Below are positions 10,331 through 21,973 of a DNA stretch of 64,000 nucleotides, piece by piece. The notes beneath the pieces were generated by a model that saw only the letters and a program-made list of their open reading frames with translations, made no database searches and was not told the origin of the DNA. The DNA is taken from the NCBI GenBank assembly GCA_019054805.1, contig JAHQIY010000012.1:620001-684000 (forward strand), given 5' to 3'. The translations under genes were made by a program, and so were the position numbers. This DNA is from Brachionus manjavacas. Taxonomy: Eukaryota > Rotifera > Eurotatoria > Ploima > Brachionidae. Position 1 is the first letter of the stretch; each line of letters starts with the position of its first letter.

Positions 10331-10727
10331 TAATTTCAAATATTTTTATTTTTATTTTTATTAATAAAATATATATATAAATCACTTTCAAAAATTTAAT
10401 TTTTAAAGATATGTATACGAGAACGGCGGTTCTTCACATTTAATTTAAAAACAGAATTGAAAGAGACTTAATAATAGTCTTATTCTTAAAATTAAAATTA
10501 AGAGTGGCGCCTTTGTTTCAATTGAATAAAGCGCTAATTTTTTATAATGAGATATTTTCCATAGGATCAGACTTTGAATTTATATCCAAATTTGAAAATT
10601 GAAATGAAAGAATGTAAAAATTTTGTTGATAATTTTAAAAAAATTTTATAACCAAAAGAATGAATTTATAGAATTATTAGATAATTTAAAGCAATCTTTG
10701 ATAAGTAAAAAAAAAAATGGATTATTC
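10331..10727. other. Intergenic, nothing recognised
   Basis: AT-rich DNA with short AT dinucleotide runs near 10370. No gene or repeat end recognised; it borders the 3' end of LINE-alpha copy B. Confidence 0.45.
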
Positions 10728-10953
10728 TCGTTTATTTATTTTATTTATTTATTTGTTTTCTGTACCGAGCTAAAGCTCCTTCAGAATAAATTAAAAATAA
10801 AATAAAAAAATAAAATAAAAATAAAATTAAAGTTAAAGTTAATAAAATTAGATAAAAAAAAGTATCAAAATAGAGTAAATAAGCTAAAAAAAATTAAAGT
10901 TGAAAAGACATAAATTGGAAAAGATTGTTTCATGTGGCACATGTTTAAATAGT

Positions 10954-12314
10954 TCAAGTTTCAGGAAAAAAAGAAGAAATAGTAAGGTAGCAATTACACA
11001 ATGGAGTTGGGTATTCAATATATCTTGATTCGAAACCTTCTTTGTATTCCTTCACCAGTCTTTCAACCAATGGAATAGAATGACTCAGTCCTGTCCCAAC
11101 ATATTTCTCGCTCAACTCAAAAAGACTATTCGAGACTGTTAGTAATTTTAGTTTATTAAAAGCTTCATGTTGCACGATGTTGGAGGGAGTATCATATTTT
11201 AACTTAAGGATAGATCTTACTGCTGTATTCTGAATTGCTTGTAGTTTTTTGATATTATTTTCTGAAAATGAATTTAAGCAAGGAAAAGAATAGTCTAAAA
11301 TCGATCCGACTAAAGATTTATATAAATTTCCTAGTGTGTTTTGATTGAGACCCCATTTTTTGTTTGACAATATCTTAATAATATTTAGCCTTTTGTTGCA
11401 GCGTTCTTTAATTTCGTCTACTAGTATATTAAAGTTTAACTTAGAATCAAATTTAATACCAAGAAACTTGATTTCTTTTTGACTCACTATTCTGTTTCCA
11501 TAGATTTTTAAGTTTAGATTATCACCCTCTTTTCTATCAAAGGCTTTAGAAATATAAAAAAAAAGGCCACAAACTCTTTTTTTTCTCTTAAATGATTCCA
11601 CAATTTTTTGAATTAAAAAGAAAAGATTATCTGATGTTCGCCGGTGTTTCCTAAATCCAGATTGCTCCTGGATAAGGAGTGAATTTTGTTCCAAATAATT
11701 GTATAATCTTGAAAATACTATGCGTTCCAGGAGCTTTCCTAAACAACTCGTTATACTAATTGGTCTGTAATTTAAAAGATCTTGTAAAAAAGAGGCTTTT
11801 TTTTGAATCATAGTAATGTTCGATGTTTTCCATGCTTTCGGGACTCTACCTTCTCGAAGAGATAAATTAAAAAGTTCTATAATTTCTATTAATGAATTTC
11901 TAGGTAAGTTTTTTAACATTAGATTATGAATTTGGTCAGGTCCTGATGCCGCTTCATTTTTCAATCTTTTTAGAGCCATAATTAATTCATTTAAGCAAAT
12001 TGGATCATTAAAATTAGACTGATCATAATTTCTAAAGAATTCAGAGTTAGAATTAAGTATTGCGAAATCTTTATCACGATCTATTAAATCAGAATTAGGA
12101 CTAAATATTGAAGATAGGAGTTCTCCAAAGAATTTTCCCTTTTTTTCATTAGTTTTGAATTCCTTGTCATTTAAAAACAAATTTGGGATTAAATTTGATC
12201 CTTTTTTTGATCTAAATTTATTTATTTTTTTCCAGAATGGTCTACTTGTCAGTGGGTTTTTTCCCATTTTCTCAGTAAAATCAAACCAATTTTGATTCCA
12301 GAATTTTTTTAAAG
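10954..12314 (-). pseudogene. LINE-alpha copy B, ORF2 reverse transcriptase part
   Basis: The RT domain performs target-primed reverse transcription. Visible blocks are the connector (GKNPLTSRPFWKKINKFR), the AASGPDQIHN block, YRPISITSCLGKLLER and SGFRKHRRTSDNL. ISKAFDR is followed directly by KEGDNLNLKIYG, so roughly 130 residues with the GVPQGS and FADD motifs are deleted. The C-terminal KFLGIKFDSKLN, KKWGLNQNTLGNLYKS and NCYLTISSFFPET end are intact. It is separated from the endonuclease part by the inserted MITE. Confidence 0.85.
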
Positions 12315-12320
12315 AGGCCT

Positions 12321-12391
12321 GTAATACACCCTACGTTTCACTTGATCATCAGCTTCTCAACTGATGCGCAATGATACGTAGGGTGTATTAC
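12321..12391. mobile_element. 71-bp miniature inverted-repeat element
   Basis: Copy A reads continuously from the endonuclease linker into RT (LKASLKKFW). In copy B the same site is split by 71 bp bounded by the direct duplication AGGCCT (12315-12320, 12392-12397). The insert starts GTAATACACCCTACGTTTCA and ends with its inverse (19 of 20 positions), leaving a centre of about 31 bp. Presence in B and absence in A proves a precise insertion. Superfamily unknown. Confidence 0.8.
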
Positions 12392-12397
12392 AGGCCT

Positions 12398-13438
12398 CTT
12401 TAACTCGAATGTAAGTTGATAAAATTTTTTCTTGAGATTTTGACAGCGAGTTTTTTGAAAGTTTCTTCTTACTTTCCTGCGTTCTTTTATCAGAATAACA
12501 ATCTTCGGGGGAAGACTGGTTTTGTAGATTTTCTGCGAATGATAAGGAATGCTTTTATGTGAAGTAGAAATAATTTTTTCTGTAATTTTATCATTTAGTT
12601 GATCTATTGTGAGGGAACTTTCAGTGATATTCACTATTTGAGAATTTAAAATCTCGCTGAATAATTGCCAGTTTGCTTTCTTATAGTTAAACTTTTTAAC
12701 TGCTGATTTATTTTTTAATTGATAGCCCATAGAAATCGATGCTTCGATTGGGAAATGGTCACTAGTCATGTCTTGACTATTTAGGACACAAAAGTCGGTA
12801 ATTTTGTCAATTAATGAAGATGAAACTAAGAAAAGATCAAGAATTTCAAAGTTATTCCTATTAAAAATATTGAAAGTAGGACGCTTATCATTAATTACTG
12901 AGAAGTCTAACTCATTGATTATTCTTTCCAACATTATGCCGTTTTCATTTTCCCCTACGCAGCCTATTTGCTTTGTTCTGGCGTTAAGATCACCACCTAA
13001 AATGTAGTTTCTACATTTTTTATTAACAGTTTTAAAAAACTCAAAGTTCAGAAGCATATTGGGTGGACTGAATATAAACAATTCATTATTCTTTCCTAAG
13101 TTCATTTTTATACAAAGGAGTACGGAATTGAATTCCTCATAAGAGAAATCTTGTATAAATTCAATTCCTTCTTTAATTAAAATTGCTACTCCTCCTCCAT
13201 ACTTGTTGCGTGGTTTTGTTATGAATTGATAATTGTGAAAATCAAGATAAATATATGCCTCACTTAAATCTATCTTTAGTTCATTGAGCAAAACAATGTC
13301 TGGACATTTTTGAGCTAAAAAATTGGCTAAGAGATGAACCCTACTAGGTAAATGAAGACAATTCCAGTGTGTAATTACTAACCTTGTTTTATTAAGAGGT
13401 TTTGTTCTTAAAGTTGATTTATTTATCTTCTTGTTCAT
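12398..13438 (-). pseudogene. LINE-alpha copy B, ORF2 endonuclease part
   Basis: Apurinic-type endonuclease that would nick the target. The start is ATG at 13438, overlapping the ORF1 stop as ATGA (13435-13438). Motifs are VITHWNCLHL, the DIVLLNE catalytic block, YGGGVAILIKEG, GGDLNARTKQIG and TSDHFPIEAS. About three residues (SLYN) around 13060 are missing relative to copy A, where the text reads FSLYNPP. The frame runs into the inserted MITE after about residue 346. Confidence 0.85.
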
Positions 13439-14620
13439 TCTAAATTTTCTTCAATGCTGTTTTGACTGGCAGTTTGCTGACCAATTTCGTTAGATGATTG
13501 ATCTACTTGAATTGAACATTCAGTTGTTGAACTGTTTGATTCAGACTCGAAGGTACTGTCGTTTTGATTTTCTAAGACAACTAATGGTTTCTTTGATTCA
13601 TTTTCGGTGAGCTCTTTTTAATTTGGATCAGATTCGGGAAATCTCTTGGTTGGATTTTTGGTTTGGAAAAAATTCTCAGTCTCATTCTGATCATTTGAGC
13701 GTTGACAGGTGACTGGCATAGTGGTAGAAAATCTTTTATACGACTTACCAAAGCTTCTTCTAAAACTGGAGTTTTATGGTCTTTTGGGCTAATTTGGGAT
13801 ATTACGTCATTGAAATTTGTTGGCTGATATCCAGGTGTTTTTGGCATCACATTTTCATCATTATCTTTTTGGTCAGCTTCAAATAATGATTGCGTTTCTT
13901 ACTTGGTCAATGTAAAGATCATTGCAGTCAATCTTTTTCCTTTCAAGCGACTTAAGCTTTTCGGCAATGGAGCATTTTTTGTCAAATGTCCTTTCTGATG
14001 ACACTTTTCCCATAGTGTTTCTTTGACAGTGCATTTAGCAATGTTGTGTCCTTCATCATCACAAAAATAGCATTTCTGCTTTTGTCCAACAATTGACACA
14101 AGACACTTTAAACCATACATTATTGTGGGGCCTGACAAGCTTCCAATAATATTCTCAACTTCTTTTGGAAATGATATTCTCAACCTTCTGACACCATTTT
14201 TCCTCTCGGGTCTATCTTTTTATTTTTCTTCGGTAATGTGTTCAATATTGAGTCCATCAATTCGAACAGCATTAAAGAAGGTTTCAAGTCTATGATTCTC
14301 GAAATCAGAGGGCAAGAAGTGAAATCGAAAAGTACAATACCTTCTGAGATCCGGGACTTTATTTGCATCTTCAAGTTTGAAAATGGTTCCATTGATATTG
14401 ATGTCACGATCTAAAACTTTGGCAACATTAAAAGCAGCATTAAACTCTATTATCCAAACTTTGTTTGAAGAGAAATTGTAGATACTTGTGATCGCATCAT
14501 TTTCCACTTGGTTCAGGACGACATCAAGTGCACTAAATAAGACTTTATGGCTAATCGGTTTGTCTAACTCTTCAAGTTTAGCTTGACCGAATTTTTAAAT
14601 ATCCACCGTCGGTTTTGGTT
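13439..14620 (-). pseudogene. LINE-alpha copy B, ORF1 (frameshifted)
   Basis: This is the RNA-binding gag-like protein of the LINE. The N-terminal region is open at 14507-14220 (KVWIIEFNAAFNV, VPDLRRYCTFRFHFLP). The frame then shifts to 14183-13899 with the zinc knuckle CYFCDDEGHNIAKC. The second knuckle is damaged, because its final cysteine is lost to a frameshift (KCHQKGHLTKNAPLP). A third frame covers 13850-13581 (PGYQPTNFNDVISQISP). At least three indels relative to copy A inactivate it. Confidence 0.85.
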
Positions 14621-14852
14621 TGTTTTGTTGAGCGACATTGCCAACACACAACTTTCAACTGTTTTTAAATCACGTGATGACGCTATTAATTAAATTTTGG
14701 TTTTCAAATTTGCTAAGCCAAACGACAAATTTTCAAATTTTTCAATTTGATTTATTTAAGAACATATAAGTCGTTTCCATTATAAGTTCTTAAATAAAAT
14801 TGTCCAAAATTTTGAATGGTTTTATTACTATATTTAATAGGCCGCATATTAA

Positions 14853-15190
14853 ATCGTCATTTATTTTGATTAAACGTCATTTAAAATAATGTTAATTAAA
14901 TGTATTAATTGTCATTCAAAAAATTAAGTGTCATTTAAAAATATGAATTATCATTTAAAACATTAAATGTCAATTAAATGTATTAATTGTCATTCAAAAA
15001 ATTAAGTGTCATTTAAAAATATGAATTATCATTTAAAACATTAAATGTCAATTAAATGTATTAATTGTCATTTAAAAAATTAAGTTTCATATAAATGTAA
15101 AAATTGTCATCTAATATATTAAATGTCAATTAAATGTATTAAGTGTCATTTTAAACACTAAGTGTCACTAAAAATGATTATATGTCAATA
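14853..15190 (+). repeat. MULE1 subterminal repeat array
   Basis: Degenerate units around TGTCATTTAAA or TGTCAATTAAATGTATTAAT recur every 17-20 bp, about 16 times. One block of about 95 bp (14890-15080) is duplicated almost exactly. The right end of the element carries fewer, inverted copies (AAATGACA near 19330-19375). Such arrays usually act as transposase-binding sites; that role is inferred. Confidence 0.75.
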
Positions 15191-15288
15191 ACAAATTAGA
15201 TCAGTTGACTCAAAGAATCTGTTATTTAAACTCATAAAAAGAACATAAAAAACAGATAAAATAACAGATAAAAATTTACTTTTATATT

Positions 15289-16192
15289 ATGAATAATATA
15301 AACACTATTGATACTTTGGACCTTGATGCTGAATTAAATTCAGAATCAAGCTCATCAGTTCTTATTGTTAAAAATCCTCTCCATCAACAGTTACATGAAC
15401 ACACGGAAGACGATGCAGACGATATAGAACAACCGATTCCGAAAAGAATTAAAAGAACAAAGTTTATTTATGAATTTTACAGAAAGGTAAATGATCTAGA
15501 AGAAGCTTTCAAACAAATCGAGATTTATGAAATTGAAGAATGCAAGTGGGCTTGTGCAAATTCTTATGTAAACAAACTTGGTCTCAAAATAAGATATTAT
15601 TATTGTTCGATGTCAGGAAGATACAAATGCCCAAAACGTCTTCAAATAGTTCCACATATAAATACAATGGAAGTTACAATAAATCTATCTATAAATGATC
15701 ATGTTCATAGTAATCAATCAGTCGGGATTGCTAAGTTGATTAAACAAGAGATTAAAACATTACTAGAAAAAAATGCCCAAGGTGCACATACAGCATTTTT
15801 TATCAAAACCATTACCTTCAGAGCTTCAAATACGAAATTTCGTTAATTATTATAAGGAAAAAACAAAAAAAATAAAAATTAGAGATTTAGGTCAACTTCA
15901 TAAATGGTGTTCCTTAATGGAAAATACTCCTGACTCAGATTTAAAAATGTTTGTAACAGCTAAAGATATTGAGTATTCAAACAACAAAATAACAAGTTTA
16001 CGAATTTTTTTGTCAACTAAAAAGCTTTTATCATATGAAAGTGACGAATGTAAGTATTTTGTTACCAAATTTTATAAATTCAAAAACTAATTCTTTCTTA
16101 AGTGCAAATGCTGTCAGCCGATGGAACTCATAAATGCATTTGGCTAGGGTATCCAGTTTTAATGGTAGGTGCATGTGACAGAAACAAAGCTT
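15289..16192 (+). pseudogene. MULE1 transposase, N-terminal half
   Basis: ATG at 15289 follows the subterminal repeats. The first about 60 residues are acidic and disordered. Residues about 84-148 form a zinc-binding WRKY/FLYWCH-like domain (ECKWAC, YYYC, KCPKRLQIVPH, NDHVHSN). Near 15785-15800, in a T-rich run, the frame shifts by one base to continue as KPLPSELQIRNFVNYY. A 53-bp GT-AG intron (16050-16102) joins SYESDE to LQMLSADGTHKCIW, which is the first catalytic-Asp block (ADGTHK). The half ends at 16192 where the Merlin insertion begins. Confidence 0.85.
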
Positions 16193-17497
16193 CTTCTTCA
16201 CCATTTACTTCTTTTTCGTCCACTTCTTCTTCGTCTACTTCGTCTTCTACCTCTTCACGTCCATTTACTTCTTCTTCACCATTTACTTCTTTTTCGTCAT
16301 CTAAGCATTCAAATTCATTTAAGTCTTCACTTAAATCTTTTTCAGAACCAGTTTCGGATCCTGACTGTGAATCAATATTAAAAGTGTCCAAATCATTATA
16401 ATTGACACAAGACTGATAGCTATCTTCAAAATTAGCAAGACTTCAAAGCAAAAATTTTAATTTTTTATTATAAATAGGATCCTTAAGAAAAAAATTACCT
16501 AGTTCCTGGACTATAAAATTTAGCCATTTCGGTTAATATCAATTCGTAGGCTAACTTACGATTAGTAGTAAACTTAAAGTTATAACGCCATACGTATTCA
16601 TCTATATACGATTGTAACATTGAACGAGTACAACCATTCATTTCTTTAAATTTTTGTTTGCATCTTCTCCATAAGCTTTCAATTTTATTGGTACAAGTAC
16701 CTTAAATAGAACACTTAAAAAAAGGAAATTAATAAAGCGATTTATAATTTATTACCTGATTCAGGATCAATAAAATTGTATGAATGATTCACTGTTTGGT
16801 GTTTAAAATTCTTGAGCTTGCTAATTTTGTTGTATGAGGACCAGCAGTCTGAAAATATTATTGTACCGTTTTCGCACTTATTGTAAATTATATCTAACAA
16901 AGTAACTGCTTCACGGTCAGGTACAACAGTCATAAAACATTTACTAGGATCATTTCTTTCAACTAATCCAAACACCCAAACTTGTGTTCTTTTAAGGTCT
17001 TTGCCCTTATGAAACTTAACACGAGCATATAAAGACTCGTCTATCTCGACTATTTTTCCACTCCCACCCAATTTTAAATCTTCTTTGCCAATACCAAGAC
17101 TACAAAGCTGGCGTAGACGATAAAATAGTGTCGAAACAAGGTGATCACAAACTTTTTCTTGTAAATTTAAATCGACAAGGCTTATACTTTTTGAAATTGT
17201 CAATTGACCAGACCAGCATTTGATTAAAGCAACAATGATTTTAGGAGATTTTTTAAACAATAAAAAAAAAGATTCATCGTAAACCGTTTTAAATCTACCA
17301 CAAGATGTACAACGCCAATTAAGTAACCGGGTGTTTGCATCTTTGCTACGCCTTTGTAAATAAGGTGACATAACTTGATTTTGTTTTGTACATTTTGTAT
17401 TTACACAAACACGCGTCGAAAAAGCTAAGCCATATTCTAACAAATTTTGGTAAATTTTGTATTCAACTGTTTCGAAAATATTTTCTTTTTTATTCAT
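16128..17497 (-). CDS. Merlin-superfamily transposase, three exons
   Basis: DDE transposase related to bacterial IS1595/IS1016. Exon 1 is 17497-16756, exon 2 is 16700-16499 and exon 3 starts at 16440, with 55- and 58-bp introns that restore the frame. It has an N-terminal zinc ribbon (CVNTKC, then WRCTSCG, residues about 31-65). The DDE blocks are VEIDES, IIFSDCWSSY and, across intron 1, the TNKIESLWRRCKQKF block followed by YIDEYVWRYNFKF. Exon 3 encodes a Glu-rich repetitive tail (EVNGEEEV and DEVDEEEV units). No stop is met inside the element; the frame runs about 20 codons into antisense MULE1 sequence to a TGA at 16128. The catalytic core looks intact, so only the 3' end of the gene is damaged. 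A Ser-rich plus-strand frame over the same bases is its antisense shadow. Confidence 0.85.
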
Positions 17498-17892
17498 TTT
17501 CTTTTTGAATATTTTTTTCTTTAGATGGTTTTATTTATACTTAAATTTTTGAAATTCAATTTTGTTGAATCATCTTAATACTTAGAATTGCAATTTTTAA
17601 ACCAAAATTTAACTTTGCAATTTTATTTAGATTATATAATTTTTGAAATTTTTAAAATTTTGACAAATTAAGACAAATTAAAAATTGTGTTATCGATATA
17701 AAAATTTATTTTTATTTTATAAATTTTGGTTATCAATTATCAAATTTAGTTATCAATTTTTAGATTTTGTTATCTAAGTTGATAACATAATTTCTTGATA
17801 ACAAAAGATGTTATCAATTTGATAACATAATTGGGGTTGACCTGTTTGATAACATATTATGTAATCATTTGATAACACTATGGACTAGACCC
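16193..17892 (-). mobile_element. Merlin element inserted in MULE1
   Basis: MULE1 coding sequence is interrupted between DRNK and AFHPFG. The 5-bp AGCTT is repeated at both borders (16188-16192, 17893-17897). The right border ends GGACTAGACCC and is preceded by subterminal GATAACA repeats (17690-17880). The left border lacks the matching inverted repeat and begins within the transposase tail, so that end is deleted or rearranged. Merlin normally leaves 8-9 bp duplications; five bases may be the remnant. Confidence 0.75.
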
Positions 17893-19164
17893 AGCTTTTC
17901 ACCCGTTTGGCCTTGCTATTACAACTGGCGAGACAAAAGAAGATTACCAATTTTTATTTAAATCTCTTAAAGAGTCGGTACATCGTCTTTTTAACATTGA
18001 AATCAAACCAACAATTCTGATAGCTGACGGTGCAGCTGCTATCCACAATGGATTTGCTTCTGTGTTTGATTTGAAAAAAAGAGTGATGTGTTGGGCTCAT
18101 GTAATTCGAAATTTAGTTCAAAAATTTAAAAATCATCAACATTTCGCAAATTTCAATAAAGACATTCATCATTTACAATTGAGCACAAGTGACAAAATGT
18201 TTACTCAAACTTCCCATTTATTTGTCAAAAAATGGGAAAGTGAAACATCAGCTATCAAAATGGTAACTTATTTCAAAAATACATGGCTTGAATCCTCAAT
18301 AAACGGTTGGTTTGACGGTAGAGCACCTGGCCATTCGGTTACAAATAATGCAATTGAATCATATAATAATCAATTAAAAGACTTATGTCAACGAAGCGAA
18401 CTTTTGTTAGAAGAGTTTTTCAGGGTATTGGATGGAATATTCAACAGATGGTCGACTAAACGCTCAGAAGCTATAACTGATCCTAAAATATTCGCTCATT
18501 ATCCTAATGTTACATTAGCCGATTATACTAGAGCCTTTCATTGGTCATTGTACGATTTAAAAATTGAAAAGTTAAATTTAAACGGAACGAAATTCTATTT
18601 TGTACAAAGAACTCCATGTAAACAACCAACTTTTTTACCGGCAAACAACCAAAGCTACCTTTTAAAACAACAAATGCCACACACAAATCAAATGTTTGAA
18701 CCAATAGCTGCCACGCGAAGTTTACTGAAAAGAGGTCGAAAAAAAAAGGTTATACCTGAAAGTCAGAGTCTCTCAGAAAATGAACCATTAAGGGAACTCC
18801 ATCAAGCTGAAATTCAATTGCCAAATATTCCAGTTGTTAGAACAATGAACAGACAACTATGCGTTGATTTTCTTAAATCAATTAAGGAATGCCAATGGAA
18901 AACCTATTCTGAATTTGTAGAATCATTCCAGGAGTTAAGAGTAATAAGTCTAAATGAAAATGATTGGAAATTAAGCACATGCACTTGTCCGTCTTGACAC
19001 AAACATTATATGTGCAAGCATATAATTGGTGTTGCATATAGCCAAGGATTTTTCGAGTCCTTTCCAGCTGAAGCTTGCGACATTCCATTAGGAAAATTAA
19101 GAGGAGTAGGACGTCCAAAAAAGCAGTCAAATGCTTTAGTTAGAAAATATTTTCTTAATTTTTA
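17893..19164 (+). pseudogene. MULE1 transposase, C-terminal half
   Basis: The frame resumes as AFHPFGLAITTGETKEDY and reads the second Asp block (PTILIADGAAAIHNGF), KKRVMCWAHVIRN and the glutamate region (TNNAIESYNNQLK). An AT-hook-like GRKKK follows, then the SWIM zinc finger. Inside the SWIM finger, between CTCPS and HKHYMCKHIIGVAY, a TGA stands at 18995-18997 where a tryptophan is expected. The frame then continues to TAA at 19164 with a second GRPKK tail. The order matches MULE2 exactly. The nonsense codon would remove the last CxH pair. Confidence 0.87.
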
Positions 19165-19401
19165 ATTGAAAATATTTTCTTAATTTTTTTTTGATTTAAA
19201 TGTTTTTTTTATTGACATTAAATTTTTTTATGTGATACCTAATTACTTAAAATGACAACCAATACTTTTAATTTACGATTCATACATTTAACTGACTAAT
19301 TTTTTTGTTGACAAAATAATATAAATAAATGACAATTTTATTTTCTTATAATTGACGTTTAATCAAAATAAATGACACTTTAATATTCTTTCTATTTAAT
19401 A

Positions 19402-19800
19402 TAATCATCTTTTAGAAGAATTCGATTCAAGGCTAATTAAAGTTTGTCAGTAGACCCAGTTCCTTAGTCTATAGACCCAATTACGGGAACAAAAACCACA
19501 AATTTTATATGTTGATTTTACGATAACAAAAAAAACTACAAAGCAAAGAATAATACTTATATCCTTTTGTACTAGCTGTTAATTAAAAAAATTAAAAAAA
19601 AATTCAACGCTTATCTTAAATCAAGGTTAACAAACAAAGCAGGGGAGGTGCGACTTGTTTAATAAATAAGATTAAAATTTATATTGCTAAATAAAATTAG
19701 AAATAAAGTTTTATAACTTAAATTAAGAATAATTAGACAAAAATTATCAATAAAAAAAAAAAAAACGTGTCCGAATGACAGCAGTTCATCTAGACATTGA
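19402..19800. other. Intergenic, nothing recognised
   Basis: AT-rich flank of MULE1. AGACCCA occurs twice near 19452 and 19484 but no element ends could be defined. Confidence 0.45.
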
Positions 19801-19945
19801 TCTTAATTTCCTGCAGACCCTAACTGGCCAAAGCTTCCTTCAGCTACCTCTGATGCCGGTAAGAATCATCATAAATGGTTGGCTAAAATGAGCAATTGCG
19901 TGAAATTACTTCATCAACGGATTGAGTTTTTAATAAAAGAAAGTA

Positions 19946-21080
19946 TTGCTTAGAAGGACACTTGTTGACTCGCTAAGCAATACAAGAGACCAACCTTCTC
20001 AAATTTCTTCTCCTTTGGCACCTCCAATGAATTGGTCTAGAATTGCCAATGGGATGGTCTATAAAGATGAAAATGCAGCCGCAACTATAGCCACAGAAAT
20101 GAAAAAGAAAAAAGCCAGTTATGTAGTGGCTTTCATTTCTGCCACAGTTATTGATTGCGAAGATAGTTGTGAAGTTGAGAACATCCAAAAACTTGCCAAC
20201 AAGTTAGGAGTTCCAGTGTTAGGAGACATAAGGGAATCTACATAAATGAAGGTCTTACACCTTGTGAAAGAATCACTCATAGGAAATAACGTCAAGAGCC
20301 GAGTTAAACGGGTACCAGATTTTCAGTTCAGATCGTGATCCTATCACTAAGTGGAGGAACTTGCATATATGTTCGTAGTGATATACCAGCATTTGAAGTG
20401 TCTGATACTGACCTTTTAAGCTTTGAGAATGAACAAGTTTGGCTGGCCATTAGGCTTGAAGATGAACTCTCATTTTTATTTGAGTGCATCTATAGACCAC
20501 CACAGCTTATTGACAAGGACATCGCCTTCAAAACTGATCAATGCATCTCGAAATCAATGGAATCTGCAGCTTGTCTAACTAATAGCAAAATATTCTCAAA
20601 TGATGTTGAAGTGGGTGACCTCAAAATGCCAGGTATTGAATGAAGTGAAACCGGAAGTCCAGTTCTGATAAATTCTTCATCTCCAAGTGAAATGGTCAGT
20701 GATGCAATCAACAATTCTGGGTTTATGTAGATTGTTAACGAAAAAGCATTCACTCATGATGGTTAGCCAATTAGTCTTCTAGATCTAATTCTAGTAAGTA
20801 ATCCTAATCAATCATCTGAAATTGAAATCGGGCCTCCACAAGATCCCACGTCATCAAGGAGTTACAAATATTTAAGATAAATTTAAAATCTGAAAGACCA
20901 AATTTCTTTGACAGTAGAGTCTTTAACTGGTGAAAAGGTGACTATTTATCAATCAAACTATAGGATTAGCATTTGAGCTCTTTGTCAAGAGACGAGTAAC
21001 TAGAAAAGGTTGTGCTAAGCCACCTTGGCGGAATGGTGAAATAACCTCGCTCGTCGCAAGAAGCCACTCTTTATCGCTCA
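19946..21080 (+). pseudogene. LINE-epsilon (Rex/CR1-like) ORF fragments with endonuclease
   Basis: The region is richer in GC than its surroundings and encodes old LINE protein in pieces. Part 19946-20245 is a linker or ORF1-like segment (WSRIANGMVYKDENAAATIA) of unknown role. Part 20335-20643 and beyond is the AP endonuclease core: GGTCIYVRSDIPAFEV, FECIYRPP, GDLKMPGIE, then LLDLILVSNPNQ and GPPQDPTSS. Part 20950-21070 gives FVKRRVTRK..KPPWRNGEI, the usual linker before RT. The metal-binding GDxN is mutated to GDLK, and the SDH block reads as PTSS. No RT follows. Confidence 0.7.
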
Positions 21081-21894
21081 TTTCACATTCAGGAATATTA
21101 AGAATTTTTGATATTCCAATTAAGTGCTTGCAAATGTTATTCTTGATTGACCTTTGCTTCTTTTTCTTTTTCTGTGCAATGTTTCAGATTCAATATCCGA
21201 ATCTACATCATCACTTTTATCTTGATAAACAAGTACGTTTTCACTTGATGACGATACTGTGTTATCTTGAATTACTGCTATTGTCATCGTATCGATCGAG
21301 TTTCAATTGATTTTTTAAGGATTTGCGGTAAAATAACATAACGAAAAATACTATTTATAATATTTTTGGTGAATAAAAAATTGAAATGGTTAAGTATAAA
21401 TTAATTTGGTAATATTAATTTGGTTTAACCGAAACCTATTTTGAATTGGTGGTTTGATTTGCACAGGTAATTTTGATTTTTTGGTGTCAATTAAGAATAA
21501 ATTTTCGACAAAATACACCAATTAGGTGTTAAATTTTGGTAATCGAGTTTCGCCTTAGATTATATTTTTTTGGTGAATAAAAAAAATATTATTGGTGAAC
21601 GATAATTGTATGCCGTATAAAAACTGAAGAAAAAACAATTGATATAATTGATAATTTGAATAAAATATTTTCTATTAAATTACTTTTTTAGCATTTTTTT
21701 AGGGAATAATAAAAAAAAAAAAAAAGAAAAAACACAATGAATAATAATTATCAAAATTAAAAAATTAACATTTTAAAATAATGATAAATTATTATACAAA
21801 CAACATAGCGTAATTTATTGTCTTCATCTATTCAATTTAATTTGTTTTCTACTTAATTCATTACATATCAAAAAAATAAATGCTGTAACAATTC
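21081..21894. other. Intergenic; short direct repeats
   Basis: TTTTTGGTGAATAAAAAA occurs near 21364 and again near 21570, with further TTTTGGT motifs between. This is an unclassified repeat. No gene is seen. Confidence 0.4.
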
Positions 21895-21942
21895 ATGTCT
21901 TATTAACTTTAATTTATTTAGCTTATTTTACTTTATTTTTAT

Positions 21943-21973
<31 letters not shown>

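Larger units (their letters stand above)
10728..14745 (-). mobile_element. LINE-alpha copy B, near full length
   Basis: Reading right to left there is a 5' UTR start near 14745 (GTCGTTTGGCTTAGCAA shared with copy A). ORF1 follows (about 14620-13440), then ORF2 endonuclease, RT, 3' UTR, stem-loop (10760-10784) and a TTTA-repeat tail. It is highly similar to copy A but inactive. ORF1 has frameshifts. A 71-bp MITE interrupts ORF2 at 12321-12391. An in-frame-looking join at about 11535 removes the RT segment between KAFDR and the KEGDNLNL region, including the catalytic FADD. Confidence 0.88.
14840..19392 (+). mobile_element. MULE1, Mutator-like DNA transposon
   Basis: Bounded by an exact 9-bp duplication TATTTAATA (14831-14839 and 19393-19401), the length expected for Mutator-like elements. 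The ends are related inverted repeats: the left contains GTCATTTATTTTGATTAAAC and the right contains its inverse at about 19345-19375. It carries one transposase gene on the plus strand. That gene is broken by one frameshift, one nonsense codon and a 1.7 kb Merlin insertion. Subterminal TGTCATTTAAA repeats lie at the left. Confidence 0.88.

Noticed and set aside
12804-13007. 67-codon plus-strand frame
   Set aside because: Antisense shadow of the LINE-alpha endonuclease.
14853-15190. CRISPR-like regular repeats
   Set aside because: Units are degenerate, AT-rich, without unique spacers, and belong to the end of a eukaryotic MULE.
16102-16401. Ser/Thr-rich plus-strand frame
   Set aside because: It is the antisense of the Glu-rich tail of the Merlin transposase; only its first 30 codons are MULE1 exon 2.
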